Shown: positions 49,399-60,956 of the stretch, piece by piece
Layout of the letters: each line of letters opens with the position of its first letter
Position numbering within the stretch: position 1 is the first letter of the stretch
Assembly: GCA_023846275.1 (NCBI GenBank)
Contig: JAIUJO010000086.1
Coordinates: 1,751,190-1,815,189, forward strand
Reading direction: 5' to 3'
Origin: Vanilla planifolia
Lineage: Eukaryota; Streptophyta; Magnoliopsida; Asparagales; Orchidaceae
DNA: 64,000 nucleotides
The notes under the pieces: generated by a model
Told to the model about the DNA's origin: nothing
Databases searched by the model: none
Seen by the model: the letters and a program-made list of their open reading frames with translations, nothing else
Program-made: the position numbers and the translations under genes

Positions 49399-50342
49399 TT
49401 TCTTTGTAGCATCATTTTTTAAGGAACAAAAATTTATTTTAATAACATGTAATTTTCAAAAAAAAATAAATTATTATAAACCTTAATAGATAATTAAAAT
49501 TTTAGCAATTAATTAGTAATAATAAGTTTGTAAAACTATTATTTTCATGATATATTAATTAATATCAAAAATCATAAAATTAACAAAAATAATAACTTTA
49601 AAAGAATTTTATATTATTTAAAAAAATTTATTTCAATTATCAGAAATTAGAATTAATTTTTGTTTATAGTTTTATAAACGTAATACGTATAGAATTTTGT
49701 AAATATTAAAATATTATATTATAAAATATTAAAAAACTAAAATTATATAATTAAAGATAAATATTATTTATATATTTTTGTTAATATAACATTATTTAAT
49801 GATAATATATTAAAATAATTATATTATTTGTTATTTATTTAATTTTTTTGAAAAATATTTTTTTTAAATATTTGTGGTATTCGAAAATAATTATAAACCT
49901 CACAAGTCTTTTATAATTTATTATTATTACATCTGATTTATCCTTTATTTGTTATATTTATTAAATGTTATAGCTTTAATTAATAATATTTAGCATTTAT
50001 TTAGTTATTTATTTAACTGTGTTTATGTTTATCTCCATATCTGTCATTTTCTCACTTCATTTTTTTCTTATTATCATTCTCTTATTTATCTTTTCATTGT
50101 TTTATATTTTTTTCTTCTTCTTGTCCTTTTTCTCTCTATTCATGTTACCAATAATAACAATTTATATAGTTTTTTTTCGTAATTTTATACAAACAAAATA
50201 GTTATATTCACATATATTATGACATATTTAATATACATTTTTTTTAAACGCACATATGATTGATAATTAATTAAATTTTAGAAATAGTTCATTATGTTCA
50301 CGACAACAATCACACAACTACCACTCTTTGTCACTTTTACGC
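49399..50342 (+). repeat. 5S spacer with truncated tract and spacer A
   Basis: Spacer B to about 50014, tract 50015-50140 (first third only), then a jump to the middle of spacer A. The frame at 50019-50201 crosses this join. Confidence 0.72.
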
Positions 50343-50458
50343 ATGTGTGACCCTACCTACGTCATAGCATTGGATCTAATTATAACTCCAAAGTTAACCA
50401 TGCCTTGGTCGGTGTAGTATAAGGATGTGTCATCTCTAAGTATGCCTTATTTTGTACC
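50343..50458 (+). pseudogene. 5S rRNA-like pseudogene, copy 33
   Basis: ATGTGTGACCCTACCTACGT, CATTGGATCTAATTATAACTC, box A CAAAGTTAACCATGCCTTGG, box C AGGATGTGTCATCTCTAAG, end TGCCTTATTTTGTACC. Confidence 0.85.
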
Positions 50459-51762
50459 AATTTGTTTTCATAACATTCCATTTTCTGATGAACAATAATT
50501 TATTTTAACATCTTAATGTGAAAAAATTAAATTGTTATAAATGAGAGTTTATAATTACCATTTTAATAATTAATTATCAATGATAGTTTTATAACATTAT
50601 TATGCATTGAATATAATAATAAATATAATGCAATATGTGATATAATAAAATAATCACTTTAATATAATTTAAATTTGATAAAAATTATGTAAATCATTTA
50701 TAATAAATTATAATTAATTTAGTTTTAAAATTGATTATATATAATGTGTATATTAATTTTAAATATAGTAATATTATACCATAAAAATTTTAAAATATAA
50801 AATTTCAATTATTAATAAAAAAGAATATTATTGATATTTATTTTATATATTACATCATATAAAATATAATATATTAAAAAAATTATATTAGTTAAAATAT
50901 TATTAGCTTTTTAAAATTTTAATTAACAATTAAATAATATTAAATTAGTATTCAAAATATTTTTAAATGATTAGTAATATCCCAAGATAGTGATATACCT
51001 TGAATATTTTTTATATTTTATTATTAGTAAATATTTAATATGATTAAGTTATTTTAATTAATAAATATTATAAGTTTAATTATTAAGACAACTTTTATTT
51101 AATTATTTCTCTCACTTATTACTCTTTATCTTAATATCACTCACTTCCTTCCCTCTCTTGCTACCATTCTCTTTTTTTGTCTATTCTTCAATATCTTCAT
51201 ATATTCTTCTTTGCATCACCATCTCTTTTATCTTTCTCTACTTTCTCATTACTCTCTTTCACTTACCTATTTATTTTCTCATTCTCCTGTATGTTATTAT
51301 TTTTTTCCTCATCATTAAACCATTACAAATTAGTTTGTATTTTTCACTTATCAATTAGTGGCTTTCTTAATCTCTTACAGAGTATTTACTTCCATAACCA
51401 TTATCTCTTTTTCAACCATCAATTAACAATAGTTAAGAAATCACATATGTTGCATTATTTAATATGTAATATTTATGTTAAATAGGTAATTTATTATTTA
51501 AATTTATTAGGTAATTTTTATTTTTTTATAGAAATCATAAAAAATTTAAAAACATTTTTATATATTAATGTCTAATTTATAAAAAATGATCCTTGTATTA
51601 TTTTTTAAAAATTTTATGTAAATTAGAATTTATTATGACATATATAATAAACATAAAACTTTTTTTAAAAGTTCTTGTGCTTTATAATTTTGAAAAGTTT
51701 ATGAAATTGTTTATTATGTTAAAGAAAATCATCTTGACACAACTCTTTCTTATCTTTTAAAT
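50459..51762 (+). repeat. Complete 5S spacer unit
   Basis: Spacer B, tract 51105-51420, spacer A. The overlapping frames at 51158-51358 and 51177-51485 are two readings of the same tract. Confidence 0.75.
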
Positions 51763-51872
51763 GCTCGTACGATAACACCAGCATTATAGTATATCTTATA
51801 AATAGAACTCAAAATTTCTGCATGCTTCTGTGTTTATAGTTTTAGAATTGGTGAACATAAAACAAGTTTCAA
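51763..51872 (+). pseudogene. 5S rRNA-like pseudogene, copy 34
   Basis: CTCGTACGATAACACCAGCA keeps the plant TACGAT-like context with two CpGs. AATAGAACTCAAAATTTCTG leads to a weak GCATGCTTCTG box A. Box C is eroded (AGAATTGGTGAACATAAAAC). Confidence 0.78.
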
Positions 51873-53191
51873 AATTTTTTTATAGAAATCCTTTTTCTAA
51901 TCAAAGATTACTAATATTAATAATAGGTAAATTTAAAAATCTTAAATTATTATAAATTATAATTTATAAATACCATTCTAGTTATTAATTATTAAGAACA
52001 AGTTAATAATATTATTTTTTAATTGCATAAAATAAAAAATAGTAAACATCATATGATACAAAAAAATAATAAATTTAAAATAAGTTAATATTTGAAAAAT
52101 AACTTATATCAAAAATATCAAATTTGAATTAATTTATGTCTATAATAGTATATACATAACATTTATAGAATTTTTAAAATATATCAATATTATGGTATAA
52201 ATATTAAAAATCTAAAATTATATCATTAATATTAAAAATTATTTATATTTTATATCAATATTACATCATTAAAAAATACTAAATTGGAAAAAAAATAATT
52301 ATTTATTATTTAATAAATATTTTATTAAAATATGGATGGAATAATGTTATGTTAACAGTCAAAATATTTTTGAAGTATTTGTAATATTTAATAATCATAA
52401 CAAAATAAGAGATTTCAATTATTTATTATTATTAAATTTTATATATGACTAACAAGTTAAGTTTAATAAAAATTTGAAGTTTAATTATTAAGCGTTATCT
52501 TTTCCTTTACTCTTTCTCTTTTTTTCTTTTATCTGAATGTTTCTCACTTTCTACTCTTACTTATTTCTATTCTATTGTTTGTCTTTTTATTTTTTATCTC
52601 AATGTAATCTTCATGACCTCTCTCCTTCCTCTATTCTTCTCCAATGTCAAATTTATTTCCCTCTTTAACTTTTTCTATTTATACACTCTATTTCCACTAT
52701 ATTTCCTCTTGTCTTTTTCTCTTTATTAAATCATCTCTATTCTCTATCTATTATTATTTTCTTGTCTATTTCGCTTTTATCAATCTTTAACTTTCTCATT
52801 ATTTTGTAAAATTGTTATCTCCATCTCTTTTATAAAATTTTCAACACATAGATTAACAATATCTAAGAAATCTCTTTTATTACCTAGTTTAATTTATAAT
52901 TTTTATGATAATTTATTTTATTATATATATTTACTAGGAAATTTTATTTTCAATTTTAAGAACAAAAATATAATGGATGAAAAGATAATATATTAATGTC
53001 CATGTTAACAAAAAAATAGTTCAAGTAATTTCTATTAATTTTATACAAATAAAATATTAATATTAGAATGTTTTAAGACAAATTTAATAAGCATATTTTT
53101 TAAGGTGTATCTGCTAGATATTTGACAAACATTCAGAAATTATTAATTACCTTCGAGACCATAGTTACACAATAAGGATTTTTCTTTTTTA
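51873..53191 (+). repeat. Complete 5S spacer unit
   Basis: Spacer B, tract 52498-52852, spacer A. Confidence 0.75.
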
Positions 53192-53310
53192 AGTTTTTGT
53201 AAAAAGCAAATAATTATCACACTCGATCTCACTGGAACTCTAATGTTAAGCATGCTACAGGGTAAGGAGAATTGGTGTGTGGGATTGCTTTAAAAGTCCT
53301 CATGTTTAAG
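53192..53310 (+). pseudogene. 5S rRNA-like pseudogene, copy 35
   Basis: The 5' third is replaced or very diverged (TTTTTGTAAAAAGCAAATAA). CACTCGATCTCACTGGAACTC is well kept. Box A is AATGTTAAGCATGCTACAG and box C is scrambled (GTGTGTGGGATTGCTTTAAA). The end is AGTCCTCATGTTTAAG. Confidence 0.8.
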
Positions 53311-54641
53311 ATATTTTCTAATGGCATTTTTTTCCATTGAATAATAAGTTAAATTAGTAGCATGTTAATATAAAAAAATAAAGTTCTTGTCAATTATTAT
53401 TATAATTAAAATGTTTTGTAATTTATTGTTTATAATAGCCTTAAAACATTATTATTATCTTCATTTAACTGATGATTTCACGTCATATGATATAATGGAA
53501 TAGTAACGTGGATATCGTCTAATATTTGTTAAAATAGCTTTTATAGCTTATAATAAATTAGAAATAATTTATGTTTATAATAGTAAATATTTCTCTTGTA
53601 TATAATTTCTTAAGAATAATAATATTGTATTATAAAATATTAGAAGCTAAAATTATTTTATTAATGTTAAATATTTCTTATGTTTCTTATCTATAGTACA
53701 TCACTCAAAGATAATATATTAGAATATTTATATTATTTAATATTTAATAATATTTTTTAAATTTTTTGTATGAAGAAAATATTATTAAAATAATACTAAA
53801 ATTATTATTTAAATATTTAAAGGTTTTAAAATTATAATAAATATCAAATACATGTTACATTATTTTTATTAAATATTGTATATGACTAATTTATTCTATT
53901 TAATAAATGTTCTAATTTTAAATATAAAGTTTTAATTTTTGTTTAATTATTTTTCTTACATTTTTTTCTTTATCTAAATGTCATACATTCCCTGACATCC
54001 TTCTGCCTTCTATTATTACTCACATATTTGTGTCTTCATTCTCTATCACTTAATGTTCTTCTTGGCATCCCAGTCTCTACTCTATCTTTCTTTACTTTCT
54101 TATTTCTGTTTCTTTTGCTTATTTCTTTATTCACATTATCTTCTCTATGTTCCCTATTTTCTTTTTCTCTTCATCAAATTATCTTTGATCTCTAAATATT
54201 GCTATTTTCTTGTCTATTTTGCTTTTATTAGTCTTCTTTTCTCTTTTATAAAATTGTTATCTCCATATCCGTTATATCTTTTTTCCTCATTAAATAATAA
54301 TATTTATAAAATCTGTCATGATGCATAGTTTAATATAAAATTTGTGTGAGAAAAATGTCTTATTATTTACATTTATTATGTAATTTAATTTTTTATTTAT
54401 AAGAATAACAACATTTTAAAAGAAAATTTTCTATATTAATCTCTATGTTAATAAAAATAGTAGTTTATGTAATTGTTTATTACCTTTATATAGATAAAAT
54501 ATTGATATTGGAGTTTATTATTATATATTTAATAACGATAACTTTTCAAAAGTGTATATGTTTCAAAATTTTTAAAATTTTAAAAACATTTCATTATCTT
54601 AAGGATAATAATAACACGACTATGATTCTATTATTTATATG
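53311..54641 (+). repeat. Complete 5S spacer unit
   Basis: Spacer B, tract 53946-54292, spacer A. The frame at 54053-54328 is tract-derived. The frame at 54445-54717 runs through A+T-rich spacer into 5S copy 36 and is not a gene. Confidence 0.75.
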
Positions 54642-54760
54642 CATGTGCAAACACATCTACATTATAGCATTTAATCTCATCAGAACATCAAAGGTTTGCA
54701 ATTTTTGTATGGAGTAGTTCTTGGAACGGGTGAACTCTTGAGAAGTCCTTGAGTTATACA
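54642..54760 (+). pseudogene. 5S rRNA-like pseudogene, copy 36
   Basis: ATGTGCAAACACATCTACAT and TTTAATCTCATCAGAACATC; the CATCAGAAC here is the unmutated plant form. Box A is degraded (CAAAGGTTTGCAATTTTTG) and box C good (GGAACGGGTGAACTCTTGAG). The end is AAGTCCTTGAGTTATACA. Confidence 0.85.
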
Positions 54761-55962
54761 TCTTTTTCATAACATTCCTTTTTTTAATGTACAATACTTG
54801 ATTTCAATTACATGTTAATGTTAAAAAGTAAAATAATTCTAAATTATAACATATAATTACTATTTTAGTAATTAATTATGTTTAATAATTATATGACATT
54901 ACTATTAATTTCATACAATAAAAATAAAGGCACATCAAAATGATTCAATAAAATATTAACTTTAATAAAGTTTAATACTAAGAAAAATAACTTATAGTAG
55001 TTATAGTAAATTAGAATTAATATATTAGAAAAATTATATTAGAATAATTATAGTAGAGGAATTATATTAGAATTAATAATAACTTTATTATCTATATTAC
55101 ATAATATAAAGATAATATATTATAATAATTTCATTATTGATTATTTAACTAATTTTTTTACTTCAAGTATGAATAAAAAAATATACAATTTATAAGCGAA
55201 CTTTTTTTAAATATTTTTAACTTTTCAAAATAATAATTAAAACTAATTTTTTTTTCTATATTTTAATATTAATTAATATTATATATCACTAACATGCTAT
55301 ATTTGTTAAATATGATAAATTTTATTATTATTATTTAATATTTTTCTCTTTTTTGTTCTTTATCAAAATTTCTCTCATATTTTCTAGCATGCTCTTCTTT
55401 CTAGTTATCATTCTCTTATTTGTCTATTCTTCTCTATCTCCTTATATTCATTTTAGAGTCTATCTTTTATTATTTCCAACTTTCTTATCTCTCTCTTCCT
55501 TACTTATTTATTCTTTTTATCTCTATTTTTTCCTCTTTTATAAATCTTCTCTTGATTTTCCTTATCGCTATTTTTCTTTTTAATTTTGCTTTTATCAATC
55601 CGTGACTTTTTTGTCTCCTATATAACGATTATCTCTATCTTAATTATCTATTTTTCTATCATTTAATAAATAATTAACTCTCTATCTTAAAGAAACCTCT
55701 TGTGTTACATTGTTTAATATATAATATTTATGGTTAAAAAAATATTCTATTATTTATATTTGTTACATATTATAATTTTTGTTTAAAAAAATGATGAAAT
55801 AATTGTAGAAAATAATATGTATGAAACATGGACATTTTGATATATACTAAGTAAAAAATTTTTTAAAAGTGCACAAACTTGATTATTTAGTAAATTTTTG
55901 AAAATGGTTTATTTTCTTTATAACAATAATCACACAACTATGATTTTTTTAACATTTAGATG
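54761..55962 (+). repeat. 5S spacer with a local spacer B duplication
   Basis: Spacer B includes three closely spaced ATTAGAATTA/ATTAGAATAA-type words at 55010-55070, a small local duplication. Tract 55340-55660 and a shortened spacer A follow. Frames at 55353-55583 and 55420-55605 are tract-derived. Confidence 0.73.
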
Positions 55963-56047
55963 CATACATGACTACATTACCATTGTAGTGCTAAGTCTTA
56001 TTTGACCTTCTATGTTAAGCATTCTTTAGTAAGTGTAATATTAATAT
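55963..56047 (+). pseudogene. 5S rRNA-like pseudogene, copy 37 (3'-truncated)
   Basis: ATACATGACTACATTACCAT, TGCTAAGTCTTATTTGACC, box A CTATGTTAAGCATTCTTTAG, then GTAAGTGTAATATTAATATC. The last bases merge into the spacer A phrase TTAATATCTATGTTATAAAA, so the deletion joint falls on a shared TATTAAT-like word. Confidence 0.78.
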
Positions 56048-56246
56048 CTATGTTATAAAAAATATTTTATATAAATTTTTTATTTATTTAATGAAAATAA
56101 AATATCGATATTAAATATGTTATGACATATATAATAAGAATAACTTTTTTAAAAGTGCATAAGGTTAATAATTTAGAAAATTTTAGAAATGATTTGTTTT
56201 CCTACAAATAATAATCACTCAAATATGATTCATTGTCCTTTGTATG
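56048..56246 (+). repeat. Minimal inter-5S spacer (spacer A only)
   Basis: About 200 bp of the 5S-proximal part of spacer A. Spacer B and the tract are absent, so copies 37 and 38 are the closest near-full pair. Confidence 0.75.
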
Positions 56247-56362
56247 CATGTGCGACCACACCAGCATTATAGCTTTGGATCTCATTAATGCACCTATGTT
56301 AGGCATGCTTTAATGACAGTAGTATTGGATGGTTGTCCTCCTTCGAAGTCATTGTGTTCTAG
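56247..56362 (+). pseudogene. 5S rRNA-like pseudogene, copy 38
   Basis: The best 5' end in the window, ATGTGCGACCACACCAGCAT, with TTGGATCTCATTAATGCACC. Box A is ATGTTAGGCATGCTTTAA, then GACAGTAGTATTGGATGG. Box C is GGATGGTTGTCCTCCTTC. The end is AAGTCATTGTGTTCTAG. Confidence 0.9.
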
Positions 56363-58308
56363 TAACTTCTTCACTATTAAAAATTATTATTAATTTTTTA
56401 TAATAATGAATATGTATTATTATATTTTGTAACAAAATAATAACTTTAATGAAGTTTAATATAAAGCAAAATATCATATACCAATTATAAAACATTAGAG
56501 TAAATTCATGCTTATATCATATGATATTAAAAATCTAAAATTATATGAAAAATATTTAATATTATTTATATTCATTCTCTATATTATATCATAGAAAGAT
56601 AATACATTAGAATTATTATATTATTTAATATTTGAATAACTAATTTACTTTGAGGTTTGTATAAAATAAAATAAAGTTAAATATTAAAATTTCGAATAAA
56701 TATTTATAATATTCTAAATCAATGACAAACCACTAATAATTTTTATATTTTGGTAATATTAAATAATATATATGATTATCATGCCAAGGTTTAAAAATAT
56801 TTTCTATTGAATTATTATGATTTAACTTCTGGTTAATCATATCACTTTTTTCTCTTTTTCTCAATTTCTTTCATTTTTTCTAACTTCCTTCTCTCCCTAA
56901 TTATTTTTTTCTTATTTGTCTCTTCATTCCTTATCTCCTTGTAGTCATATTATATTTCTCTACTTTCTGATTTCTTTCTTTTTCACTTATTATTGTTTCA
57001 ATGTATTTCCTCTATGTTATATCTTTCCTTTTCCTATTAAGTCATCTCTCCCAACTTTCTCTTACTATTCCTCATTTTACTTTGTCGTTATCAATGTCCT
57101 ACTTTCTCTGCATCTTATAGAATAGTTATCTCTATGTAAATTATCACTTTTTTAGCCAATTAATTAATTGTATTTTAGAAGACTCTCATGTTTAATAATT
57201 CAATATATAATATTTATGATAAATAAATGTTTTATTATTTACAATTATTACATAATTTTTTTTTCATTTCTTAGAATATAATAAGGTATAATATATTAAA
57301 TTAATTTTGTTAAAAGGTTCATGAACTAGATAATTTATAAAATTTTAGAAATTAGTTCATTATCTTTAAATAATTATAAGACTACATGATTAATGCTGAA
57401 AACTATTTATATTTATTATGTATATTACATATTATAATTATAATATATTTAAATAATTATATTTATTTTTATGAAATAAACTTTTCTAAATACATATAAT
57501 ATTCTATAATAATAATAAATCTTAAATCACTTTTTTTTACTTTTATTACATACTTTATATAATTAATTTGTTATATTTAATAGGCATTATAAATTTGATT
57601 ATTAATGTTTAACATTGAGTTAATTGGTTTTTTACTACTTTCCCTTTTTCTCAATATCTCTTACACTCTCTTTCTTCCTTCTCTCTTATTTATCTCTTCA
57701 TTCCCTATCGCTTTTTTAATTTTCCTTGTCTCCATTTCTCCTTTATCACTCTCTACATTCACATTATTCACTCTCTTTCACTTATATATTAACTCTCCTA
57801 ACCACCTTTATTTTCTCTCTTCTCTTTTCCTCTTATTTAAATCATCTCTTAATTATAATATATTCTTTGTTTTGTTCTTATCATTCCATGTCTTTCTCTC
57901 TCTCTCCTAAGGAATACAAATCTGTTTCTTAGTTATCTCAATTTTTGCAAATTAATTAATAATATTTAAGCAATTTCTCATGTTGCACGATTTAATATAT
58001 AGTAATTATGATAAATATGTATTTTATTACTTACATTGGTTACATAATTTATTTTTTTACTAATACAAATGGCAACATAAATGTACAAAATCATATATAT
58101 TAATTTCTATGCCATAAAAAATGGTTATTATAATTTTTTAATTAATTCTATAAAAAAAAAAAATATTGATATTATAGTATATAATGATATATAAGAAGCT
58201 TAAATTCTTTTCACAAGTTCATATTTTTGATATTTTAGAATAATATAGAAATGATTAGTTTTCTTAAAAAAGTTAATCACATATGTAAAATTTTTTTCTT
58301 TTGTGCGC
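56363..58308 (+). repeat. Two spacer units with a lost 5S between them
   Basis: Shortened spacer B, tract 56838-57158, spacer A. Near 57390 spacer A (ATTATAAGACTACATGATTAAT) joins spacer B (GCTGAAAACTATTTATATT), with the 5S and proximal spacer B missing. Then tract 57622-57948 and spacer A. Frames at 56916-57125, 57605-57910 and 57726-57932 are tract-derived. Confidence 0.73.
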
Positions 58309-58430
58309 ATGTCCAAGTACACAAGTATTATAACATTAGTTCTCATTATAACTCAAAGGTCAAGGCTGCTTCAATGTGAGTAATATTAGGATGGGTGTTT
58401 TGTTGAGAAGTAGTCCTCTTCTACAAATTT
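58309..58430 (+). pseudogene. 5S rRNA-like pseudogene, copy 39
   Basis: ATGTCCAAGTACACAAGTAT, CATTAGTTCTCATTATAACTC, box A AAAGGTCAAGGCTGCTTCAA, GTGAGTAATATTAGGATGGG. Box C is GGATGGGTGTTTTGTTGAG. The 3' end has a 3-base insertion (AAGTAGTCCTC). Confidence 0.85.
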
Positions 58431-59749
58431 TATCGAAGCAATCTTTTTAATAATTTTTGACAATTAACTTTAATAATATGTTAATGTCAAAAAAACTAAA
58501 TTATTATATATGATAAGAATTATTTTAATAACTAAAAGTTTTAAATAACTTTATTACATTCTTATCAATTCAATATAATAATAAATATCACACATGATAT
58601 GATATAATAAATTAATAACTTTAATATTATTTAATGTTAGGAAAAAAACTTATATCACTTATAACCACCTTTAACTGATTTATGTTTATAATTGCATATA
58701 TATAATTTTAATAGAATCATTTAAATATAAAATATTATATAATAGAAACTTAAAACTATAACATTATATCATAAATGTTAAATATTTTTTATATTTATTA
58801 TCTTTATTACATCAAATAATCATAATACATTAGAATAATTATATTATTTATTATTTCATTAAATTTTTAACTTTAAGTATGAATAAAATAATATCAAATT
58901 TATAGTCAAAATATTTGTAAAAAAATTGTAATATTCTAAAATAATTATAAACCTAAACTTTTTTCATATTTTATTATTATTGAATATTATATACTATTAA
59001 ATTGTTCCATATAATAATTATTTATTAATTTAATAATTATGATTTAACTATTATTTAGTTATTTCTCTCATTGTTTTCTCATTAACATGTCTTTTATGTT
59101 TGTTCTCTCTTCTGTTATTATTGTTTTATTTCTCACTTCATTATCAATTTTTATATATTCTTCTTAACCCCTCTCTCTCTTATGTCCATCTATACATTTT
59201 CATCATTGTCTCTCTTTCACTTATTTATTGATTCTCTTTATCAATTTTATGCTCTCACTTTTTGTTTTCTATTCATTAAATTGCGTATAATCCCCTTTAT
59301 TTTACAATTTTCCTCTTTAATTTTGTCTTTTCAATCAATGACATTCTCTCTCTTAGAAAATAGTTATCCCCTATTGCCATTATCTAATTTTTAGCTCATC
59401 AATTAAAAATATTTAAGAAATCTATCAAGTGACAAAGTTTAATATATAATATATTTTTCAAATTAATATTTTATTATTTATATTTATTTTATTATTTAAG
59501 TTCCAATTTGTAAGAATTTTAAAATAATGGAAAAAATTCAATTAATGAATGTATGCTTTATCAAAAACAACACATTATATAATTTTTTTGTTAATTTTAT
59601 ATATTTAAAATGTCTTTATTAGAATATATTATGACTTATAGAATAATCATAATGTATTATTAAAGGTAGCTTAATAATTTAGAAAATTTGAGAAAATGAT
59701 TCATTATCATTCACATAATATTCTTGCAACAACCTTTTTTTTTGGATAC
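58431..59749 (+). repeat. Complete 5S spacer unit
   Basis: Spacer B, tract 59060-59400, spacer A. The frame at 59182-59394 is tract-derived. Confidence 0.75.
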
Positions 59750-59866
59750 ATTTGCGACCTCACCAACATTATAACATTAGATCATATTAAGACTCCAAAG
59801 TTAAGCATGCTTTCTTGAGTGTAACATTGTGGTGGGTGTCCTTTTGAGAAGTCATTGGGTTCTAGT
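59750..59866 (+). pseudogene. 5S rRNA-like pseudogene, copy 40
   Basis: TTTGCGACCTCACCAACATT, CATTAGATCATATTAAGACTC, box A CAAAGTTAAGCATGCTTTCT, box C GTGGTGGGTGTCCTTTTGAG, end AAGTCATTGGGTTCTAG. The end TCTAGTAAGTTT resembles that of copy 38 (TCTAGTAACTTC), suggesting close relationship. Confidence 0.88.
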
Positions 59867-60113
59867 AAGTTTTTCATAACATTCCTTTTCTAATGAAGGA
59901 TAATTGATTTTGATAGGATGTTATTGTTAAAAAAACAAATTATAACAAATCATAGTTTATAATTACTATATTAATATTTAATTATCAATAGTAACTTTAT
60001 AACAATATTTTAAACTTTATGCAATAATAAATTTCACATATTGCATGATACATAAAAAAAAACTTGAATATAGATTAATAACGACAAAAATTACTTATAT
60101 GAATTATATAAAT
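59867..60113 (+). repeat. Proximal spacer B between copies 40 and 41
   Basis: About 250 bp of normal spacer B order (TAATGAAGGATAATTGATTT to ATTACTTATATGAATTATA), then a jump back into the 3' part of a 5S copy. Confidence 0.7.
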
Positions 60114-60150
60114 AATGGGTATCCTTTTAAGATGCGCTTATGCTTACACA
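60114..60150 (+). pseudogene. 5S rRNA-like remnant, copy 41 (box C to end)
   Basis: AATGGGTATCCTTTTAAGAT and GCGCTTATGCTTACACAT match box C and the 3' end. The 5' two-thirds are missing. It is followed by normal spacer B, so this unit looks like a partial duplication rather than point decay. Confidence 0.6.
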
Positions 60151-60837
60151 TATTTTTTTGAGAGCATTCTTTTTCCTAATGAGTGATAATTGATTTTAAT
60201 GGCATGCTAAAGTTAGAAAACTAAATTATTATGACTAATAATTTGTAATTATAACTTATGTAATTCATTACAAAAAAAACTTTAAAACATTATTATTAAT
60301 TTTGCAAAATAATAAATATGGCACATCTTATCATACAATTAAAAAAATTAATATAATTTAATATTGAGTAAAAAAACATATATGAATTATAGCAAATTAG
60401 AGTTAATTTATTTTTTATTTCTATATTTATTCTCTATATCCCCTCTATATTCACTCTTTTGCTTTTCTCCTCTTCAATAATCTCTCAAGTCTCCATATTA
60501 CTCTTTTGTTCTCTATTTTGCTTTTATGAATAGATGACTTTCTCTTTATATTATAGAATAGTTATTTTTTTTCGTAATTATCTATCTTTTAATAAATCAA
60601 TTAATAATATTTAAGAAATTTTATTATTGTATAATTAATATATATTATTTATGTCAAAAAATGGAAAAATGTTTTTTGTATTGAAATATTGATATTGATT
60701 TTAGAATATGTTATTAGATATGTATTCAGCATAATTTTTTTTAAAAAGCGCATAAACTATATAATTAAAAAAAATTTCTAAATGTTCGTTACATTAAAGA
60801 GAATAAAGCCACAACAAAATTTTTTTGTCTTTTGTAT
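60151..60837 (+). repeat. Shortened 5S spacer
   Basis: Spacer B to 60409, joined directly to the second half of a tract (60410-60595), then spacer A. Confidence 0.72.
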
Positions 60838-60956
60838 GCAGTTTTAACCAGACTAACATTATAAAAAAAGATCTGTTTAGAGCTTAAAAGTTATGCGTTG
60901 TAGGGTGATAGTGTTAATATGATGGGTGACATTTTCAAAAGTGCATATGTTGCACA
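60838..60956 (+). pseudogene. 5S rRNA-like pseudogene, copy 42
   Basis: AGTTTTAACCAGACTAACAT, GATCTGTTTAGAGCTTAAAAG, box A AAAAGTTATGCGTTGTAGGG (one of few with the plant GCGT), then GTGATAGTGTTAATATGATG. Box C is ATGATGGGTGACATTTTCAA. The end is AGTGCATATGTTGCACA. Confidence 0.85.
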
